A stretch of 64,000 bases of DNA, from positions 86,825,406 through 86,889,405 of the forward strand of contig OZ023267.1 of assembly GCA_964006375.1 (NCBI GenBank), given 5' to 3'. Below the pieces are notes generated by a model. It saw only the letters and a program-made list of their open reading frames with translations, did not search any database and was not told where the DNA came from. Of this stretch, positions 50,986-60,793 are shown piece by piece; position 1 is the first letter of the stretch, and each line of letters begins with the position of its first letter. Made by a program: the position numbers and the translations under genes. This DNA comes from Tillus elongatus (Eukaryota > Arthropoda > Insecta > Coleoptera > Cleridae).

Positions 50986-53967
50986 CTAAATACTATCGTA
51001 CCGTGGGTGTTGACAAGGAGGAAAGAGGCAACTTGTTAATTCTGGACTTGAAGGTTTGGAGGTTTGGAGGTTCGGAGGAGAAGGAAAAACATGTGCCGGC
51101 AAGGAATTCCACAACTTGGAAGTCCTCGGGACAAAAGAGCGGGCATAACAAGATGTTCTATGTCTGGTGACCTGGACAGTAAAAGGGTGCATTCGCTCTG
51201 TTCCCCTGGTAGATCTGCTGGGGGCAGCAGGTGGGGGAATTATGGAGGAAAGCTCCTCTGAGCAGTGCCCGTGCAGATATCTATAAAAGAGAGAGAGGTC
51301 ACCAACGGCACGTCGGTGGGCAAGGGATGGAAGCCTTTGGGTGAGGGTAGGGTCACCGATGAGACGTATAGCTCTCTTTTGAATGGAGTCCAGGATAGCG
51401 AGTGTAGAAGCGGCTGCTGCACCCCAGATGTGGGAGCAGTATTCGAGGTTTGGCCTTATTTGTGAAGTGTATAAGGTATAGAGATTAGTTGGTGAAAAGT
51501 ATTTGCGAGCCCGGAAGAGGAAACCCAATTTCTTAGCAGCCGCTTCTGCAATTGATGTAACATGTTGGTGCCAATTAAGATTTCGATCCACAGAAATGCC
51601 AACAAGGGAAAATGACTCATTACTTTGAATAACTTGGTTGTTCATTGTGATGGGTCTAGGGCTGCTGTATCTCTTGTGAGAAAGAAAGCAAGACTTAGTT
51701 TTGGTGGGGTTGAATTGTACAAGATTTCTACTTCCCCAGTCTAATATTTTTTGGAGGTCTACGGAGACAGAACCCTCCATGAGTCTGCGATCCTCATCTA
51801 ATTGGGCTAAAGAGACAGGCTTAGAATATTGTATGTTTGAGTGGAGGGTGCTGTCGTCCGCGTAACTGTGAACTGGGTTGGATGTGCTAGAGAGGAGGTC
51901 ATTGATGTGGAGAAGAAACAAAGTAGGGGCTAAAGCTGAACCTTGAGGAACTCCTGCATTAATTGGATACAGTTTAGAGGAATGGCCATCCACAACAACA
52001 GATATGCTCCTGTTGGAGAGGAAATTTGCTGTCCAGGTACAAAGTTTTGGTGGTAGGCCATAGGCCGGAAGTTTATTAAGCAGCGCTGCGTGCCAGACCT
52101 GGTCGAATGCTTTGGATATGTCTAGAGCAACAATCTGGGATTCACCGTGTTGTTCCATAGACTTGTTCCAAGAATGGGTGACAAAGGAAAGGAGGTCGGC
52201 AGTCGATCTACGCTGACGGAATCCATACTGCCTGTCGTGGATTAGACTGTGTTTTTCAAGGAATTTTAGTAGTTCGGTGTTTATATACTTTTCCATCACT
52301 TTAGAGATGACTGAAAGGAGAGAAATAGGCCTGTAGTTGCTAGGAAGCGCTTTGGATCCTTTCTTGGGGATGGGTTGTACTCGAGCAGTTTTCCAGTTAC
52401 TAGGGAATATGCCTTTATTGTAAGATATCTGAAACAGACGAGTCAGGACAGGAGCAAGTTCTGGTGCGCATTTTTTGAGAACAATTGCTGGGATCTCGTC
52501 AAGGCCAGAGGCTTTCCTGGTATTAAGAGAAGAGAGCATCTTTCGTACCTTTTTAGTTTTGAAAATGATATCAGTCATTTTATGCGCGACGTTGGGGACT
52601 GTTGGTGGTTGAACATTTGGAGGTGGGTTGAGAGTAGAATTTCCGGCGAACAACGAAGCAAAAAGTTCAGCCTTGCCCAGGGCGGTAGAAACAATTTCGT
52701 CACCGGAGACGAGAGGTGGGAACGTGCTCTTGCAGAAATTATTCCCAATAGTCTTAGCAAGAGTCCAGAAGGGTTTGCCGCCGTTGGAGCTTGAGAGGAC
52801 TTTGTTTTTGATGTGGTTATTAAACGAGTTTTTTGCCTCAGAAAGAATGCGGACATAGCGGTTTCTTGCGTCGTTGAATGCTTGACGATTTTCTTGACTG
52901 GGATTGTGTAGAAGCGTTTTGTGAGCTTTGACCTTTTCAAGTCTGGCCTTGTCACAGGATTTAGAGAACCAGGGCTTTTGAGTGGCTGAAGAGGTTTTCT
53001 GTGTACGTGGAATAAATAATTCCATGCCAGCTTGGATAATTTCGGTGACGTTTTCTGAGATATCAGAGGGGTCAGGATGAGAGAAGCAGACAGACGCCCA
53101 TGGAAATGAGGAAAAGTAATCCCGCATTTCGTCCCAGTTTGCGGAGTTGTAGTGCCAAACGATACGTGGGTGTGATGACTGTGTGACCTCGGGTTGCATT
53201 GCACAGGAAGCAGTGACCATGCCGTGGTCTGAGCGACCAAGGGGGGCGGTGACTGATATCTTATAGCATTCAGGATTTGTAGTAAGAAGGAGATCCAAGG
53301 GATTTGAGCTGTGTGTTGGGATACGAGGAAAGTAAGTAGGTTGCTGAACCATATTGGCCAAAGAATTGCTGACTGCAAAGGCCTCCGCTGCTCTCCCTTG
53401 TGGATCGGTTTTTGAAGATCCTAGCCATTCCTTATTATGGACATTGAAGTCGCCAAGAATAGTGATCTCGGAGGAAGGATATTCAGAAATCAGATAGTCG
53501 GTTTTTTCAGAAAGGTAGTCAAAGAGCTGGACAAAGTTGTTGTCAGAAGGTGACCGGTAAATGCAACAGATGAATTTAGTTGCAGCCCTGAGAGAGAGTT
53601 TTATCCATAGTATGTCTTTTCTTCCAGCTTCTAAATTGGGAAGTCTGGTGCAGGGTAGATTGCTACGGACGTATGCGCACACGCCTCCATGCAATCTAAA
53701 GGCAGTAAGGAGCTCATACCCCGGGAAATTAAGGTGATTAGTGGCTGTTTTGGCACTGATTTGGGTTTCGGTGAGGAAGAGGAGTTGGGGCCTGTTAGTC
53801 TGGAGGAAATGGTGGACGGAGTTCAGGTTAGAATTTAGGCCACATATATTCGAAAAGGATATGTTAAATCTTGATGTTGGCGCCCCCTGTACACCCCTCT
53901 CCCGGAGATCCGAATGGAGGGGTATTTTGCCTCCGGAATATTTTATACAAGGAGGAGCCATCATCAT
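50986..53967 (-). CDS. ORF2 protein: APE endonuclease and reverse transcriptase
   Basis: 993 residues without interruption. Endonuclease at about 35-250: SFSNICGLNSNLNSV, L-T-E-T-Q, ITILGDFNVHNKEWLG, S-D-H-G-M-V (about 245). RT at about 480-760: NYRPISLLSVISKVMEKYI, GFRQRRSTADLL, VALDISKAFDQVWH, NAGVPQGSALAPTLF, HSYADDSTLH (catalytic YADD near residue 699, DNA 51870-51855). The C-terminal end has R-T-S-K-L-W-N-S-L-P-A-H-V-F-P, common in CR1/Jockey-type elements. The first Met at 53967 starts a Met-rich leader; a later start is possible, but the next landmarks lie only 35 residues in. It nicks the target and primes reverse transcription there. Confidence 0.92.
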   Translation of the reverse strand: MMMAPPCIKYSGGKIPLHSDLRERGVQGAPTSRFNISFSNICGLNSNLNSVHHFLQTNRPQLLFLTETQISAKTATNHLNFPGYELLTAFRLHGGVCAYVRSNLPCTRLPNLEAGRKDILWIKLSLRAATKFICCIYRSPSDNNFVQLFDYLSEKTDYLISEYPSSEITILGDFNVHNKEWLGSSKTDPQGRAAEAFAVSNSLANMVQQPTYFPRIPTHSSNPLDLLLTTNPECYKISVTAPLGRSDHGMVTASCAMQPEVTQSSHPRIVWHYNSANWDEMRDYFSSFPWASVCFSHPDPSDISENVTEIIQAGMELFIPRTQKTSSATQKPWFSKSCDKARLEKVKAHKTLLHNPSQENRQAFNDARNRYVRILSEAKNSFNNHIKNKVLSSSNGGKPFWTLAKTIGNNFCKSTFPPLVSGDEIVSTALGKAELFASLFAGNSTLNPPPNVQPPTVPNVAHKMTDIIFKTKKVRKMLSSLNTRKASGLDEIPAIVLKKCAPELAPVLTRLFQISYNKGIFPSNWKTARVQPIPKKGSKALPSNYRPISLLSVISKVMEKYINTELLKFLEKHSLIHDRQYGFRQRRSTADLLSFVTHSWNKSMEQHGESQIVALDISKAFDQVWHAALLNKLPAYGLPPKLCTWTANFLSNRSISVVVDGHSSKLYPINAGVPQGSALAPTLFLLHINDLLSSTSNPVHSYADDSTLHSNIQYSKPVSLAQLDEDRRLMEGSVSVDLQKILDWGSRNLVQFNPTKTKSCFLSHKRYSSPRPITMNNQVIQSNESFSLVGISVDRNLNWHQHVTSIAEAAAKKLGFLFRARKYFSPTNLYTLYTSQIRPNLEYCSHIWGAAAASTLAILDSIQKRAIRLIGDPTLTQRLPSLAHRRAVGDLSLFYRYLHGHCSEELSSIIPPPAAPSRSTRGTERMHPFTVQVTRHRTSCYARSFVPRTSKLWNSLPAHVFPSPPNLQTSKPSSPELTSCLFPPCQHPRYDSI

Positions 53968-54245
53968 TTTTGCTTATAAGGGAAACCGACTCATACACCA
54001 GAACCGGAAACGTCCGTTGGGACTTCACTGGCTCCTTGATGCATGGGGTGGTACCTCCTCGGGCGTGAAAAAATCCTTTACTGTTACATAAAGGAAAATT
54101 CCACTACCACCTGCTATGGATTGGATTGGATCAATGTCTACCCCTTTAAAAATAAGATTAATAAAGGGACTATCAATTGTCCAGTAGTTATGATTTTCGA
54201 CATAGTAGGAGGATACAAAACATTTTCATCATTTTGCATCCATGC

Positions 54246-54548
54246 CTATTGTCGTGATGTGATCACGAGATGGATGGATGCCATGTCCTTGGTGCAGTAT
54301 TCTGAAAGTATAAAATACTGCAAGTTGTTTCTGATCCAGATACAGGCTCTGGGGTTAGTACCAGTGCCCACCTCTACTATCTTACCAGAAGTGTTACCCA
54401 GCCCTTTAGTTCGTTCCGAATTGGCGATCCAGGGCTCTTGGAGAAGTGCAATATCAATTTGCTCTTCCTTTAATTTCATGCTAAGGAGGTATGTCGCAGC
54501 CTTAGTATGATGCAAATGAGCTTGAATGCACCTTATATTAGTGGGCAT
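54246..54548 (-). pseudogene. Loa-like ORF2 start: endonuclease N-terminus
   Basis: M-P-T-N-I-R-C-I-Q-A-H-L-H-H-T-K-A-A-T opens ORF2, followed by I-A-L-L-Q-E-P-W-I (catalytic Glu). The Loa sequence ends at 54256 at the insertion point; the last few codons and the TAG at 54248-54246 belong to the inserted element's 5' end. Confidence 0.85.
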
Positions 54549-54736
54549 GGGGGTGGAGATAGGTGTGTGTAAAGGATAAGGATTAAGGTTAAGGAGCTCG
54601 AAAGGATATGGATTTAGGGTGCAGGTTCCTCCTCCTTTTTAGAAGCTCGATTACCAAGCTTCATATGGGAGGATCTACCTTTGGTAGTAATCTCAGGGGT
54701 GGACTTTCCTTTCCCCTGTTGTTTCCCTCTGGAGGG

Positions 54737-55860
54737 TCAGGGGAAGGTTGAGTCCTGCCACCTCCTCTCTTGGGGCCAGTTTTTTTTTTTTGTGGAGCTA
54801 CCTTCCACCGCGGTGCCACTACACGAGGGTACTGACGGGGGGATTGATCCCCCACCACTCCCGGAAGGGCCCGCACCTGTCGCCTCCGGTTTACAGGCGA
54901 CGCTGGTAGCAGAGGCCGTGGGTTTAGGCTCAGTCGCAGACCCCCGAACCCTCGGCCGGAACAAGACCCGCCCGAAGCCATAGAATGGTTTGAAGCCAAT
55001 TCCCTCCAGCGTGTTCATGGACATTTCGTCGACCGAAAATGTCCATGTCTGTCCTGATGGTCCCGTCGCCACTCGGTGTAGTACGGTCCACTCCCGAGTG
55101 TTCAGGCCACCATTCATTCGTCTCAGTCTGGTGAGCACATCCCCGGGCGTCAATGTATCCACCCCGTCCGGAAGATATGCCACGCAGACATGAGGTCTGG
55201 GGAGGTCCTGTCCTCTCACCAGCTTAAGACGAGCCCCCTCCCAGGGCTGGAGCCCCCCAACTATTCGCTCCAGCCAGTGCGAGCTGGCCTCGTCCTCGCA
55301 ATTTATAAGGAGCCCTCCGGGTCGATTTGCGCAGCACCGGAATCTTATATTGGGTTCTTCCTCTGAACTGCTCTGCACAGCCTTCAGTATAGCCCCCTGC
55401 TGTAGCAGCAGCTGTTCATTATTCAGCTATGAGGAGGGATATTCAGAGTGGATAATGCCCACTCTCACCCCTCCAGTCACCTCACTGAACGTTTTTCTGA
55501 CAGCACCCTCACGGGGCTTTTTAGCCCTCTGCTGAGGTGTGCTGCCGTCCGACCGGAGTCGTTTTCCGCTGACGGCCCCATCCGCGGAGGCACCAGGCTC
55601 CTCGGGTCGTTTTACCGACCCATCAGGGCCCCCAGCCCCCGCCCGAGACCGACGGGACTCCGCAAGTGCCTGACTCAAGGCGGTTGAATATGGCACCCCC
55701 GCCTTGGGTAGTCGTCTGGGCTGTCTCCTTGCGGATCGAGGCAGCCGTTGTCTTTTCCTCTGTTCCTCCTTGGGTCCCATTGGAGACTTTAAAAGCTCCC
55801 GCTCCTCATCGGAGGACGGAGATGCGGAGGATGGGGACAGGATTGTCCTCGTCCCCCCTC
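54737..55860 (-). pseudogene. Loa-like ORF1 with DUF4780-like domain, one nonsense codon
   Basis: From about 55860 the frame reads S-P-S-S-x-S-P-S-S-D-E-E-R-E-L-L-K-S-P, the usual acidic opening of Loa ORF1, then a Lys/Arg-rich region. A TAG at 55429-55427 interrupts it; the same frame continues into GGLLINCEDEASSHWLERIV, QDLPRPHVCVAYLPDG, LNTREWTVLHR and GFKPFYGFGRVLFRPR, which match the DUF4780 domain of insect Loa ORF1 proteins as I know it. The C-terminus is Ser/Gly/Pro-rich. ORF1p likely packages element RNA. The true ATG is not certain because the 5' part (56046-55789) lies in another frame. Confidence 0.8.
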
Positions 55861-56352
55861 CATCGGTTTAGCGGTAAGAGAGGGGACCACCCCCATCTCT
55901 ACCTCCATAGGTTCTCCAGTTTCCTGGAGATCGAGAGTATTACCCATCTCGTTTGGGTCTGTGTTTGTCGTGTCTATGGTTGTTCCCACGAGCAGCAAGG
56001 GAAAATAAACCTCCATGGAAGAGCCCCGCATCCCATGAAGAGGCATTTACACAGGGAGGTCGCCCGGTTTCCCTGGGGAGGGTTAACGTTAGCGACAGAA
56101 TCACCATCCTGCCAATGCCCGGCCATATCGGCCAGAAGCATCATCGCTTCGGCACCAACCCGCCAACGACCTTGCGATGTGGGTTTTTTATAGAGGACTC
56201 TCCTCGCAATGCTGGACAATTAAGGCAAGCATTCCCGGCCCTCCTAAGACATGACTAGGTAGGGTTACGGTTTGGTTAGTTCATTTAGTTCACGTCTAAT
56301 AGTAGACGCTACCCAGGGTGCACCACGGGGAGGCGAACTAACTTTACACCCC

Positions 56353-56364
56353 TAAATGACTCTA
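56353..56364. repeat. Target-site duplication (right) of the Loa-like element
   Basis: taaatgactcta, exact copy of 47446-47457. Confidence 0.92.
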
Positions 56365-56943
56365 AGACTATTATTTTATTTGTTATCTTGTTTCATGCAG
56401 TGAATATTATAGGTATAGTTAATTTTCATTATATTATGTTAGAGGGATCTTTCCTTTAATGAAGAATAATTAACACCTATTTAGACAAGTCACTCAATAA
56501 AAAGTTGCTATCAAGAATGCGTTATCACAAGATATATTTTGTTGCGGATTTTTTTGAGCACCTTAATCTAAATGAGTTTTTATTACTTACACAAACCTTT
56601 AACAACATTTTTATCTTCTAATGGACGCTGGTGAGGCCCTACTCAAACATTAAGAATTTCTCGGGAAATGCATTAGTGATATTTCACAAATCCATATCTT
56701 CTAAACGAATAAACCGAATTTCAAAAATAAAAAAGCTCTTTTCAACGAGCTATAAGATGACCCCTATTCGCATTTGAAAAAAATTGAACGATGACATTCC
56801 CGCTTAGGAAGGTAAAGTTTGGGCTATACTTATTGCGTTAAAAGTTGTCCTCCTTACAAGCAAACTTGAAGTGTTACAGGTTTTTTTGTTGATAAAATCT
56901 TTTCCTGTCAGTTACGGCTGCCGGGTCGCTTTCAATTGGCCAC

Positions 56944-57016
<73 letters not shown>

Positions 57017-57430
57017 CATTTCGACGGACCTTGGTTTCGGGTTCTAGAGGCCCAAATTCGCTGTCTGAAAAATGTTTTGAAAAATATCACCATCGATACC
57101 TCTTTTAGCGATTAAAAAAAATACAAATTCGCTTAAAAAACAAAGGACTCACGTTTCCAATCAACATGTTAACTTAGACCTGAAGAAGAGTTTCATCAAG
57201 TTATGTGAACGTATAAAGTGTTGTACAGTATGGGGCAAAAACTGGAGTTGCTAAGTAGAACAACAAGCTTTTGAATTGTGGACCCTAAAAAGGACAAAGA
57301 CTAGGTACATTGCTGGAAAGACGAGCAAATTGTCATACAGAAGGCGAAAGAAAAAGGAGGCTTGCAAATATAGGGAGAAAGAAATTAAATGAGAAACACA
57401 AAATTTATTGAACACATATAACTTCTAATC
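56365..57430. other. AT-rich spacer
   Basis: No gene supported. It contains a (TA)n microsatellite at 56948-57015. Confidence 0.55.
56948..57015. repeat. (TA)n microsatellite
   Basis: About 34 TA units. Confidence 0.95.
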
Positions 57431-58270
57431 GTCACGACGTCTGGCACAGACATACTTCTAAGGTAAAAGAGACAAGGCTATACTTCCAGACTGCATTTAT
57501 TGATAAAGGCTCTACGCGTTTTGACTCGTATAACCTAAGCCATCTTCAGGGGCTTCTGAAATATTACAAAAGTGGTTGTGTCACAAACAAAGTTTCTGGT
57601 AGGTTGGCAAGTATCCCATGACACACAAGCGGTTGTCTAAACAGTCTTACAAGCAAAGTCTACATTAAAAGTAAAGTTAAAGCTAAAATGCTTTGTAAGA
57701 GTTACATTTGTAAAAATTAAAGCTAAAAACTTAAAACGCCCAAATGCCAAAGCTTTGTCAAATCACCCCCATGTAGTAAAAACAACAATACAAAAGTGAT
57801 AAAATGGGTCAGAGCCCGTGTAAGTTAAGCTTAAAGTACACTGACAGCATAACTTTCAGAAAAAAACACGGACTTCAACCTATGATACGTTATTAAGAAT
57901 CAAGCCAAAATGGCTAAACATACTTACGTTCTGTTTTCTATCAAAGTAACTGAACTTTATAAGAAATCTATCATAGTAGCTGTTTTCATCGACTGTCGTC
58001 TTTGTTTCCTTGCACTATATGGGTTAAGGTAGAATTAGAAGCATAAAGACTTTAAATCACAGCAATAGACACACGGCAATACAAATAAAATCTCACAATC
58101 TCACTAACTGGAGAACAGTTAAAAGCTGAAAAACAGACGTGAATGGGAAGTGGGAAACGAACTAACTACAACTTTTAGCTAAAAATGACAAGTGACAGAC
58201 GGATGACGTTGACACTTGTCGGACTGTTCTGAGAAGCACAGAGCAAGAAACATTTCCGGGCTCCTTGGCT
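57431..58270 (-). repeat. Penelope pseudo-LTR, copy A 3' end
   Basis: The segment 57431-57600 recurs at 60636-60793 (same orientation) and, inverted, near 61620-61737 and 62155-62291. The rest (57600-58270) recurs inverted at about 60938-61620. A degraded hammerhead core (CTGAAGA at 57549-57543, acgcgt at 57514-57519, GAAA changed to AAAA) lies in it on the minus strand. The right limit near 58270 is approximate. Confidence 0.8.
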
Positions 58271-58343
58271 CCACAGAATACTTTGGTTTTTCATGTTGGA
58301 TGGCACTAATTCAGGATATGTCTAGATTGGCGGAAAGTTTATG

Positions 58344-58700
58344 TCAGTGGTATTGGAAGCAATGAGCACAGTGCTGTTGGAGTTGTAGGTGTATCTGTAA
58401 ATCTCCATCTCTGAAGTGGCAATCAAAAGCTGAAGTGACGTTATCAGCATTGTTTCTGCTTCTGAGATGTTCGAAAATTCTGGTGTTTAGAGCTCCTCCA
58501 GTTCTACCAACGTAGACAATTTTGCAATCAGGATCTTCACACCTAAGGTAATAAACTCCTGACCTCTTTAGGAGGAGGATGTCGTCTTTATTGTGAACTA
58601 ACATTTTATTCAAGGTATTCTTCGACTTGTAAGCGAATTTTACCTTGTCTCTTCTCAAGACTTTGGAGATGGTATTAGTAATAGACCCACAATATGTCAA
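58344..58700 (-). CDS. Penelope GIY-YIG endonuclease domain
   Basis: 118 codons in one frame. G-V-Y-Y-L-R-C-E-D-P-D-C-K-I-V-Y-V-G-R-T-G-G is the GIY...YIG pair (Val for Ile), with the Cys pair between them that Penelope enzymes have, then L-N-T-R-I-F-E-H (conserved Arg and Glu-His region). It nicks DNA to prime reverse transcription. In the element it should be joined to RT; the sequence 58701-58799 between the two frames has lost phase. The first codons are not a natural start. Confidence 0.85.
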   Translation of the reverse strand: MTYCGSITNTISKVLRRDKVKFAYKSKNTLNKMLVHNKDDILLLKRSGVYYLRCEDPDCKIVYVGRTGGALNTRIFEHLRSRNNADNVTSAFDCHFRDGDLQIHLQLQQHCAHCFQYH

Positions 58701-58799
58701 GGGAAAGTAGCAAACGTGGTCACCTGAGATGCCGGAATGACTGAGCTTCCATCTCTTAGAATTTGGCGGCTTTCACTCCTAATCATTTTCTCAACTATG

Positions 58800-60581
58800 T
58801 TAATCGTTGCTTACGGCTAATTGCCTGATAATGTTTAACTCATTATCAAACTTTATTTGCGACATAGGAATTCTGAAGAGCCTGTCTATCAATACCCTTA
58901 ACGACGCAAGTTTATGAGAGATGTGGTGACATGATCTGAACGGAATTAAATGGTCAGTCTGGGTGGGCTTTCTGTAAATTTCAAACTCTATACTGTTGAT
59001 GGATCTTGTTAATTTCAGGTCCAGGAAGCTAATGGAACTATTCTCCTTCAACTCCATAGTGAAGTTAATGTTGACATGTAGGCTGTTTAGCCACGTCAAG
59101 AAATGATGTAAATGCTCTGTGGGGCCCGACCAGACAACAAGTACGTCGCACACGTAACGTGTGCAAGACTAAATAGAGTTTTTAACCGGATTATAGTCCT
59201 TGAAGATAAGATCCTTCTCGAAGAAGGTCTTAAGGCCTCTGCACAGAGGGGGGATATAGGGTTGCCCAGAGGAAGGCCATCTTTCTGTAAGAATACTAGA
59301 TTATTGAAGGAAAATAAGTTCTGTTCTAGACAAACTTTAACTATAGCATTTAACGATCTTTGCATATCTGTGCTGACCGAAGAAGTTATAAGCAGATTTT
59401 AAAGTATGAGTAGTGTCTGTTTGACTGGAACACTGGTGAAAATATTAGAAACATCGAACGAAATGAACACCCAAATGTCACTTATTGGAACGTCTCTAAG
59501 TCTCTCGGCTAGAGCCACCGAGTTCTTAATGGAGAACGAGGAGGTGACGTTTACCTACGAAGCTAAAAAGAATGCTAGATAACCTGACAACTTATGAGCT
59601 AGACAGCCCACGAAGGAGACGACTGTACAAATTGGACAACCATCTTTATGTATCTTCGGAAGACCATAAAGCCGATGCAGAACGTGGTTCATCGGGTAGA
59701 GGAACCTGTAATTCTCCGTCAAGAGGGGTGCAAATCGATTTTAGGTTTTTTTAAACATCGATGTGAAGGAAGGTAATGGATTGTAATTAACTACAGCAAT
59801 ACTAATCATTGTCCCTAAGGAAAGTGAGGACTTTTGATACATAAAGCCTACATGCCTATCAAGAACGACCAAGTAGTGTCCCTTATCAGCTTTTGAAAGG
59901 AAAAGGCAATTATCTCTGATGATATTCTTGAGAGATTTGACGATTGAGCCGTATGGATGAAGACCAGTCGTATTTACCTAAAATTTGGTAATGATGCTGT
60001 GTACCAGACCACGTAAAAGGTCTGAATCGTCCACACTAAACCTTCTCAGAAAGACTTCTGTATCTTTGACACGAAATATTTAATCCTTGGGGGATAGCGC
60101 ACTTTAGAATCTGTCTTAAGAAATTAATGTGGGAGTGATCGAGTTTATTGAAAGATATAAGTTTTTTTAGTCTCTCATGAAATACAAGATTACTATATTT
60201 AGAACTAGCTGAAAGGGGGGCGTTTTTAGACGCTGTAGATGACTGATCTTTCTATAAAGTAAACGTTTCTTTTTAATTTGAAAAGACAGTAAGTGTTTAT
60301 AATTAGGTCTCATGAAAGTATCAAGCTCTACAAATGCACAACCTTCTTGCTAGTGTGTGGTGCACAATCTTTAGCTTCAGATCTGTCTCCTTCTTCTTCG
60401 CGTATGCTGATCTCTTTTCCCTCTTCAGTGCTGACCTTCTGAATCTCTGGATCAATGTAACAAAACAGTCTGGAATGGATTTGTTGATGATGTTGTAAAT
60501 GAATTTAGGGCACAAGTCTCTCTTAATGCAGGATGTCAGAAACCAAATTCTTAGAGACAGTGCCAGTGAAGACTTTGACAT
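58800..60581 (-). pseudogene. Penelope N-terminal domain and reverse transcriptase, frameshifted
   Basis: N-terminal domain 60581-60321: a basic helical segment (L-R-I-W-F-L-T-S-C-I-K-R-D-L-C-P-K-F). RT: F-I-S-F-D-V-S-N-I-F-T-S-V-P (motif A region, about 59490-59440), KDGLPLGNPISPL (about 59280), R-Y-V-C-D-V-L-V-V-W (motif C, 59159-59130) and FYRKPTQTDHLIPFRSCHHI-type sequence (58980-58920), all Penelope signatures. Motif C is Y-V-C-D (59156-59145) where Y-V-D-D is standard. At least three frameshifts interrupt the frame. Confidence 0.83.
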
Positions 60582-60635
60582 GTCTTATAAGATTTTGTGA
60601 CGCTGGCCAGCCTAGCCGAGGAGATATAACTTTAT

Positions 60636-60793
60636 CAACGTCACGACGTCTGGGACATACATACTTCTAAGGTAAAACAGACAAGGCTATACTTCCAGAC
60701 TGTATCTATTGATAAAGGCCCTACGAGTTTCGGCTCATATAACCTAAGTCATCTTCATGGGATTCCTGAAAAATTACAAAACTGGTTGTGTCA
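60636..60793 (-). repeat. Penelope pseudo-LTR segment, copy A 5' end
   Basis: Direct partner of 57431-57600; the hammerhead core is partly lost on the minus strand (ATGAAGA at 60758-60752, GAAA kept at 60731-60728). At 60794 it abuts an oppositely oriented copy. Confidence 0.8.

Larger units (their letters stand above)
50904..54255 (-). mobile_element. Intact CR1/Jockey-group non-LTR retrotransposon nested in the Loa-like element
   Basis: About 3.35 kb. On the minus strand: 5' UTR of about 290 bp, one long ORF (endonuclease-RT, no RNase H), 3' UTR of about 30 bp and a poly(A) tail of roughly 50 (poly(T) 50904-50953 on the plus strand). There is no ORF1 in the insert. The long pure tail and undamaged ORF make it the younger member of the nest. 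Clade assignment is uncertain: RT and endonuclease are of the CR1/L2/Jockey grade. Confidence 0.9.
47458..56352 (-). mobile_element. Loa-like non-LTR retrotransposon, nearly full length, with a nested element
   Basis: Minus-strand order: 5' UTR (about 56352-55860), ORF1 with DUF4780-like domain (55860-54737), ORF2 endonuclease-RT-RNase H (54548-47547), short 3' UTR and a 3' tail of CCTAA-type repeats. Bounded by a 12-bp target duplication. A 3.35-kb CR1/Jockey-group element (50904-54255) splits the endonuclease; without it the element is about 5.5 kb. Three in-frame TAG codons and some frameshifts inactivate it. Compared with the relic at 2-5 kb this copy is much better preserved. Confidence 0.92.
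57431..60793 (-). mobile_element. Penelope-like element, copy A, with pseudo-LTRs at both ends
   Basis: Minus-strand order: pseudo-LTR end (60793-60636), N-terminal domain (60581-60321), RT (60320-58800), GIY-YIG endonuclease (58700-58344), pseudo-LTR (about 58270-57431). The shared repeat between the two ends begins with a cgtcacgacgtct(g/g)g(c/g)ac block at 57434 and 60640 and runs through a hammerhead-like segment. Pseudo-LTRs in direct order around RT plus GIY-YIG are the Penelope hallmark. RT is broken by frameshifts; the GIY-YIG frame is open. Confidence 0.87.
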
